From positions 188,124-252,123 of the forward strand of contig NZ_JH378888.1 in the NCBI RefSeq assembly GCF_000235485.1: a stretch of 64,000 bases of DNA. The letters run 5' to 3'. A program made the translations under genes and the position numbers. Source of the stretch: Streptococcus sp. oral taxon 058 str. F0407. GTDB taxonomy: Bacteria > Bacillota > Bacilli > Lactobacillales > Streptococcaceae. The number at the start of each line of letters is the position of its first letter. Position 1 is the stretch's first letter. The notes beneath the pieces are model-generated. The model saw only the letters and a program-made list of their open reading frames with translations, was not told where the DNA came from and ran no database searches. Below, one piece after another: positions 60,373-64,000 of the stretch.

Positions 60373-61190
60373 TGGCAGATATTAAATTGATTGCATTGGA
60401 TTTGGATGGCACCTTACTGACAACGGATAAAAGGCTGACAGATCGAACTAAGGCAGTTTTAAAAGCTGCGCGTGACCGTGGTATCAAGGTCGTACTGACA
60501 ACAGGACGTCCTCTGAAGGCTATGGATTTCTTTCTCCATGAGCTAGGGACAGACGGTCAGGAGGATGAGTACACCATCACCTTTAATGGGGGGCTTGTTC
60601 AGAAAAATACGGGAGAGATTCTTGATAAAACAGTCTTTTCAATCGACGATGTGGCACGATTGTACGAGGAAACTGAAAAACTAGGTTTACCGTTAGATGC
60701 CATTTCAGAAGGAATAGTCTATCAAATCCAGTCGGACCAAGAAAGTCTCTATGCTAAGTTTAACCCAGCTCTGACTTTCGTGCCAGTCGCTTTTGACGAG
60801 CTATCGAGTCAGATAACTTATAATAAATGTGTGACTGCCTTTGCCCAAGAACCCTTGGATGCAGCGATTCAACAGATTTCTCCAGACTTGTTTGACAAAT
60901 ATGAAATCTTCAAATCGCGTGAACTCTTATTGGAGTGGTCACCGAAAAACGTCCACAAGGCAACAGGTTTAGCGGAATTAATTAAACACTTGGGAATCGA
61001 CCAAAGCCAAGTCATGGCTTGTGGGGACGAGGCCAATGACCTTTCTATGATTGAGTGGGCAGGTCTGGGAGTTGCCATGCAAAATGCAGTTCCAGCAGTT
61101 AAGGAAGTTGCCAATGTTATTACCCCGATGACCAACGACGAAGAAGCCGTTGCCTGGGCTATCGAAGAATACGTGCTAAAGGAGAATTAG
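60372..61190 (+). CDS. Cof-type HAD hydrolase (second)
   Basis: A 272-residue HAD phosphatase related to the previous one: ALDLDGTLLTTDKR (nucleophile Asp), TTGRP, the Lys in NVHKATGLAEL and CGDEANDLSMIEWA. It is closer to YidA/sugar-phosphate phosphatases. It overlaps the upstream gene by one base and is followed after 3 bases by ftsY, so the three form one operon, as in pneumococcus. Confidence 0.87.
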   Translation: MADIKLIALDLDGTLLTTDKRLTDRTKAVLKAARDRGIKVVLTTGRPLKAMDFFLHELGTDGQEDEYTITFNGGLVQKNTGEILDKTVFSIDDVARLYEETEKLGLPLDAISEGIVYQIQSDQESLYAKFNPALTFVPVAFDELSSQITYNKCVTAFAQEPLDAAIQQISPDLFDKYEIFKSRELLLEWSPKNVHKATGLAELIKHLGIDQSQVMACGDEANDLSMIEWAGLGVAMQNAVPAVKEVANVITPMTNDEEAVAWAIEEYVLKEN

Positions 61191-61193
61191 AAT

Positions 61194-62501
61194 ATGGGAT
61201 TATTTGACCGTTTATTCGGGAAAAAAGAAGAGCCGAAAATCGAAAATATTGTAAAAGAAGCTCTGGAAAATATTGATTTGTCAGAAGAGGTTGAAGAAAA
61301 TCAAACGGCTGTCGAAGAAACAAGTCAGGAAGAGACAGCAAGGGACAAAGTGGAAGAAACACTTGCTCAAGAAGAAATTCCACAGGTCACGACAGATGAG
61401 GCCATTGAACCAGAAGTAGTCGAGGAAACTGCTCAGGAAGAGCCTGAGCTAGAATCTGATGAATTGGAGCAATTCCAAAAGGCAGAAGAAGTTCTAGAAG
61501 AAGAGAGCCAAGAAACTATAGAGAGCGAAGAAGAGCTCGCGTCTGAAGTAGAAGAAGAAAGTCCTCAGGTTGAAGAAACGGTTCAGGAAAAATATGACCG
61601 CAGTCTCAAGAAAACGCGTACGGGATTCGGAGCACGCTTGAATGCCTTCTTTGCTAACTTCCGTTCTGTCGATGAAGACTTTTTTGAAGAATTGGAAGAG
61701 CTGCTCATCATGAGTGACGTAGGTGTGCAGGTCGCTTCGAATCTAACAGAAGAGCTCCGCTATGAAGCCAAATTAGAAAACGCTAAGAAGCCTGATGCAC
61801 TTCGCCGTGTCATTATCGAGAAATTGGTTGAGCTCTACGAAAAGGATGGCAACTACGATGAACAAATCCATTTCCAAGATGGTTTGACAGTCATGCTCTT
61901 TGTTGGTGTTAATGGTGTTGGGAAAACAACTTCTATCGGGAAATTAGCTCATCGCTACAAACAAGCTGGCAAGAAGGTCATGTTGGTTGCGGCAGATACC
62001 TTCCGTGCTGGAGCCGTTGCCCAGCTAGCAGAGTGGGGCCGTCGTGTAGATGTTCCCGTTGTGACGGGGCCTGAGAAAGCTGATCCAGCAAGCGTCGTCT
62101 TTGATGGGATGGAACGTGCTGTAGCAGAAGGAATTGATATTCTCATGATTGATACAGCAGGTCGTTTGCAAAACAAAGAAAACTTGATGGCAGAATTGGA
62201 AAAAATTGGTCGTATCATCAAACGCGTAGTGCCAGAAGCACCTCATGAAACCTTCCTAGCTTTGGATGCTTCAACAGGACAAAATGCTCTAGTACAAGCT
62301 AAAGAATTTTCGAAAATTACACCTGTTACCGGTATTGTATTGACTAAGATTGATGGAACTGCCCGTGGTGGTGTCGTTCTGGCAATTCGAGAAGAACTCA
62401 ATATCCCTGTAAAATTGATCGGTTTCGGTGAAAAAATCGATGATATCGGTGAATTTAACTCTGAAAACTTTATGAAGGGTCTCTTAGAGGGCTTGATTTA
62501 A
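61194..62501 (+). CDS. ftsY: Signal recognition particle receptor FtsY
   Basis: Membrane-associated GTPase that receives ribosome-SRP complexes and passes them to SecYEG. The 435-residue protein has a long, very acidic N-terminal A domain (about 15-130, Glu-rich), then the NG domain with GVNGVGKTTSIGKLA, DTAGRLQNKENLM and TKIDGTARGG. Its partner Ffh is at 10164. ATG 61194 follows AAAGGAG by a few bases, directly after the second HAD gene. Confidence 0.96.
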   Translation: MGLFDRLFGKKEEPKIENIVKEALENIDLSEEVEENQTAVEETSQEETARDKVEETLAQEEIPQVTTDEAIEPEVVEETAQEEPELESDELEQFQKAEEVLEEESQETIESEEELASEVEEESPQVEETVQEKYDRSLKKTRTGFGARLNAFFANFRSVDEDFFEELEELLIMSDVGVQVASNLTEELRYEAKLENAKKPDALRRVIIEKLVELYEKDGNYDEQIHFQDGLTVMLFVGVNGVGKTTSIGKLAHRYKQAGKKVMLVAADTFRAGAVAQLAEWGRRVDVPVVTGPEKADPASVVFDGMERAVAEGIDILMIDTAGRLQNKENLMAELEKIGRIIKRVVPEAPHETFLALDASTGQNALVQAKEFSKITPVTGIVLTKIDGTARGGVVLAIREELNIPVKLIGFGEKIDDIGEFNSENFMKGLLEGLI

Positions 62502-62547
62502 TAGAAAGTAAATAATCCTGCAAGATTAAACTTGCAGGATATTTTTG

Positions 62548-63999
62548 TTATTCTAAACGACCTTGTTCACGATAGGCGATATCTGGTTGCCAAGTCCATT
62601 TAGCTCCAAACTTCTCTAATAAGTCAAAGCTAGCTTGTGGTCCCATGCTTCCAGACTTGTAGTCATGGAGTGGGGCTCCATTTTGAGCCCAGAGCTCTTC
62701 GATACGGTCAATCAATTTCCAAGAAGCACTCACCTCGTCCCAGTGGCTAAAGTTGGTTGAGTTGTTGTTCAAGACATCGTAGATTAGCTTTTCGTATGGA
62801 TCTGGTGAAGCCCCAGTAGCGGTAGCATCTGTACGATAATCCAGAGAGCTTGGTGCAAGGTTGAATTCTTCACCGACTTGTTTACCATTGAGGCTGAGAG
62901 AGAATCCCTCTGTTGGCTGGATATAGATGGTCAAGATATTTGGTGCCAAAGGCTCACCAAAGATAGAGTCCATTTGCTTAAAGACGATATTGACATGAGT
63001 GCCTTTTTCTGTCAGGCGTTTGCCAGTACGGAAGAAGAAAGGAACGCCACGGAAGCGATCGCTGTCTACAAAGAAGGCACCAGAGGCAAAGGTTTCTGTT
63101 GTAGATTCAGGGTCGACATTTGGTTCGCTACGATAGGAAATGTATTTCATGCCATCGATTTTACCAGAGCGATACTGACCACGAATAAAGTGTTCTTTTA
63201 ATTCTTCCTCACTTGGTTGGTGGAGATTTTTAAATACCTTTATCTTTTCAGCGCGAATCTCATCCTTTGTAAAGCTGGCAGGTTTGTCCATGGCTAGAAG
63301 TGATAGGAGTTGGAGTGTATGGTTTTGCACCATATCACGAAGGGCACCAGATTCATCATAGTAGCCACCGCGTTCTTCAACACCCAAACGTTCTGCAAAG
63401 GTAATCTGCACATTATCAATGTGATCACGGTTCCAAACATTTTCGAAGATCATATTGGCAAAACGAACTGCAAAGATACTCTGGATCATCTCTTTCCCCA
63501 AGTAGTGGTCGATACGGTAGATCTGTTCTTCATCAAATGTTGCTAGAAGATCTTCATTCAGCTTACTTGCAGTTTCATAGTCTGTACCAAAAGGTTTCTC
63601 AACAATCAAACGCTCAAAACCTTTGCCGTCAACGATGTTTTCAGACTTGAGGTGCTTAGCAATGGTACCAAAGAATTGAGGAGCCATTGATAGGAAGAAG
63701 AGTTTGTTGTGGTCTGTTTGGTATTTCTCATCAAGCTCAGCCTGTAATTCACGTAAAGCGATGTAATTGTCAGTATCATTAACATCATGACTTTGATAGT
63801 AGAAATGACTAGCAAACTCTTGGGCCTGTTCGGTACTATCTGCCAAATCAAGGATGGACTCGACAACCACAGATTCAAAATATTCCTTACTCCATGGTCT
63901 ACGAGCTGTTCCAATAACTGCGAAATGCTCAGAAAGATTGCCTGATTTATAGAGTCTAAAAAGGGAAGGGTAGAGTTTGCGTTTTGCTAAATCTCCACT
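62548..63999 (-). CDS. zwf: Glucose-6-phosphate 1-dehydrogenase (5' end outside the window)
   Basis: First enzyme of the oxidative pentose phosphate pathway, making NADPH and 6-phosphogluconolactone. The visible 484 codons start SGDLAKRKLYPSLFRLY, just after the coenzyme-binding Gly motif, so about ten codons lie beyond the window. The active-site motif RIDHYLGKE and the following substrate-binding stretch are present. A shorter start near 63870 would cut off the NADP-binding fold and is not real. The gene runs towards ftsY on the minus strand. Confidence 0.94.
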   Translation of the reverse strand, partial: SGDLAKRKLYPSLFRLYKSGNLSEHFAVIGTARRPWSKEYFESVVVESILDLADSTEQAQEFASHFYYQSHDVNDTDNYIALRELQAELDEKYQTDHNKLFFLSMAPQFFGTIAKHLKSENIVDGKGFERLIVEKPFGTDYETASKLNEDLLATFDEEQIYRIDHYLGKEMIQSIFAVRFANMIFENVWNRDHIDNVQITFAERLGVEERGGYYDESGALRDMVQNHTLQLLSLLAMDKPASFTKDEIRAEKIKVFKNLHQPSEEELKEHFIRGQYRSGKIDGMKYISYRSEPNVDPESTTETFASGAFFVDSDRFRGVPFFFRTGKRLTEKGTHVNIVFKQMDSIFGEPLAPNILTIYIQPTEGFSLSLNGKQVGEEFNLAPSSLDYRTDATATGASPDPYEKLIYDVLNNNSTNFSHWDEVSASWKLIDRIEELWAQNGAPLHDYKSGSMGPQASFDLLEKFGAKWTWQPDIAYREQGRLE

Positions 64000-64000
64000 C

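Overview
The window is chromosomal DNA from a mitis-group Streptococcus (S. mitis/oralis/infantis type, close to S. pneumoniae). Evidence: moderate-to-low GC; the streptococcal ATP synthase order c-a-b-delta-alpha-gamma-beta-epsilon; pneumococcus-type genes such as macP, rocS, an etrx2-like thioredoxin lipoprotein next to ccdA, and an spxR-like regulator; and the pneumococcal neighbour sets glmU-nudix-macP-mtnN and HAD-HAD-ftsY beside zwf. There are no rRNA or tRNA genes and no intact transposase.

1-43.9 kb is ordinary core genome. In order it holds: murA-acetyltransferase-spxR-like-map; ccdA-etrx2; dacA (PBP3); an AI-2E-family exporter; tuf; ylxM-small ORF-ffh; a four-gene Bce/Mbr-type peptide-antibiotic sensing and export module with two inverted repeats upstream of its promoter; guaA; a GntR regulator; a U32 (TrhP-type) protein with a CHY zinc-finger protein; the atp operon; a lactonase; a second AI-2E exporter with a TPR protein; an amino-acid ABC importer; lysS; a phosphatase-YbaK-DUF368 operon; a GH25 enzyme; glmU-nudix-macP-mtnN; rocS; a DEDDh exonuclease; and a membrane GDPD. 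ybaB closes this part.

44.2-59.2 kb is an AT-richer accessory island between ybaB and the HAD genes. It opens with a dead tyrosine-recombinase remnant and a second, strongly decayed minus-strand gene. Then comes a type III-B CRISPR-Cas locus: cas6, a divergent cmr1-position RAMP gene, cas10/cmr2 (GGDD palm, no HD nuclease domain seen), cmr3, cmr4, cmr5, cmr6, a frameshifted helical-repeat gene, a DEDDh nuclease gene, a broken cas1, CRISPR array 1 (14 repeats), a CorA-like membrane protein gene, a 20-codon stub of cas2, and CRISPR array 2 (9 repeats). The same 64-bp leader, with an internal promoter, precedes both arrays, and the second copy cuts cas2.

The combination of Cmr complex, CorA-like protein and DEDDh nuclease matches the layout known from type III-B systems that signal with SAM-AMP. 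My reading is that target RNA binding by the Cmr complex activates Cas10, a nucleotide messenger opens the CorA-like membrane effector, and the DEDDh enzyme may switch the signal off. The interference part looks intact, but both adaptation genes are broken, so the spacer set is probably frozen unless Cas1/Cas2 act in trans. Reverse complements of all 21 spacers contain open reading frames or gene starts, as expected for an RNA-targeting system.

59.5-64 kb returns to core genome: two HAD phosphatases, ftsY, and zwf on the minus strand, cut by the window end.
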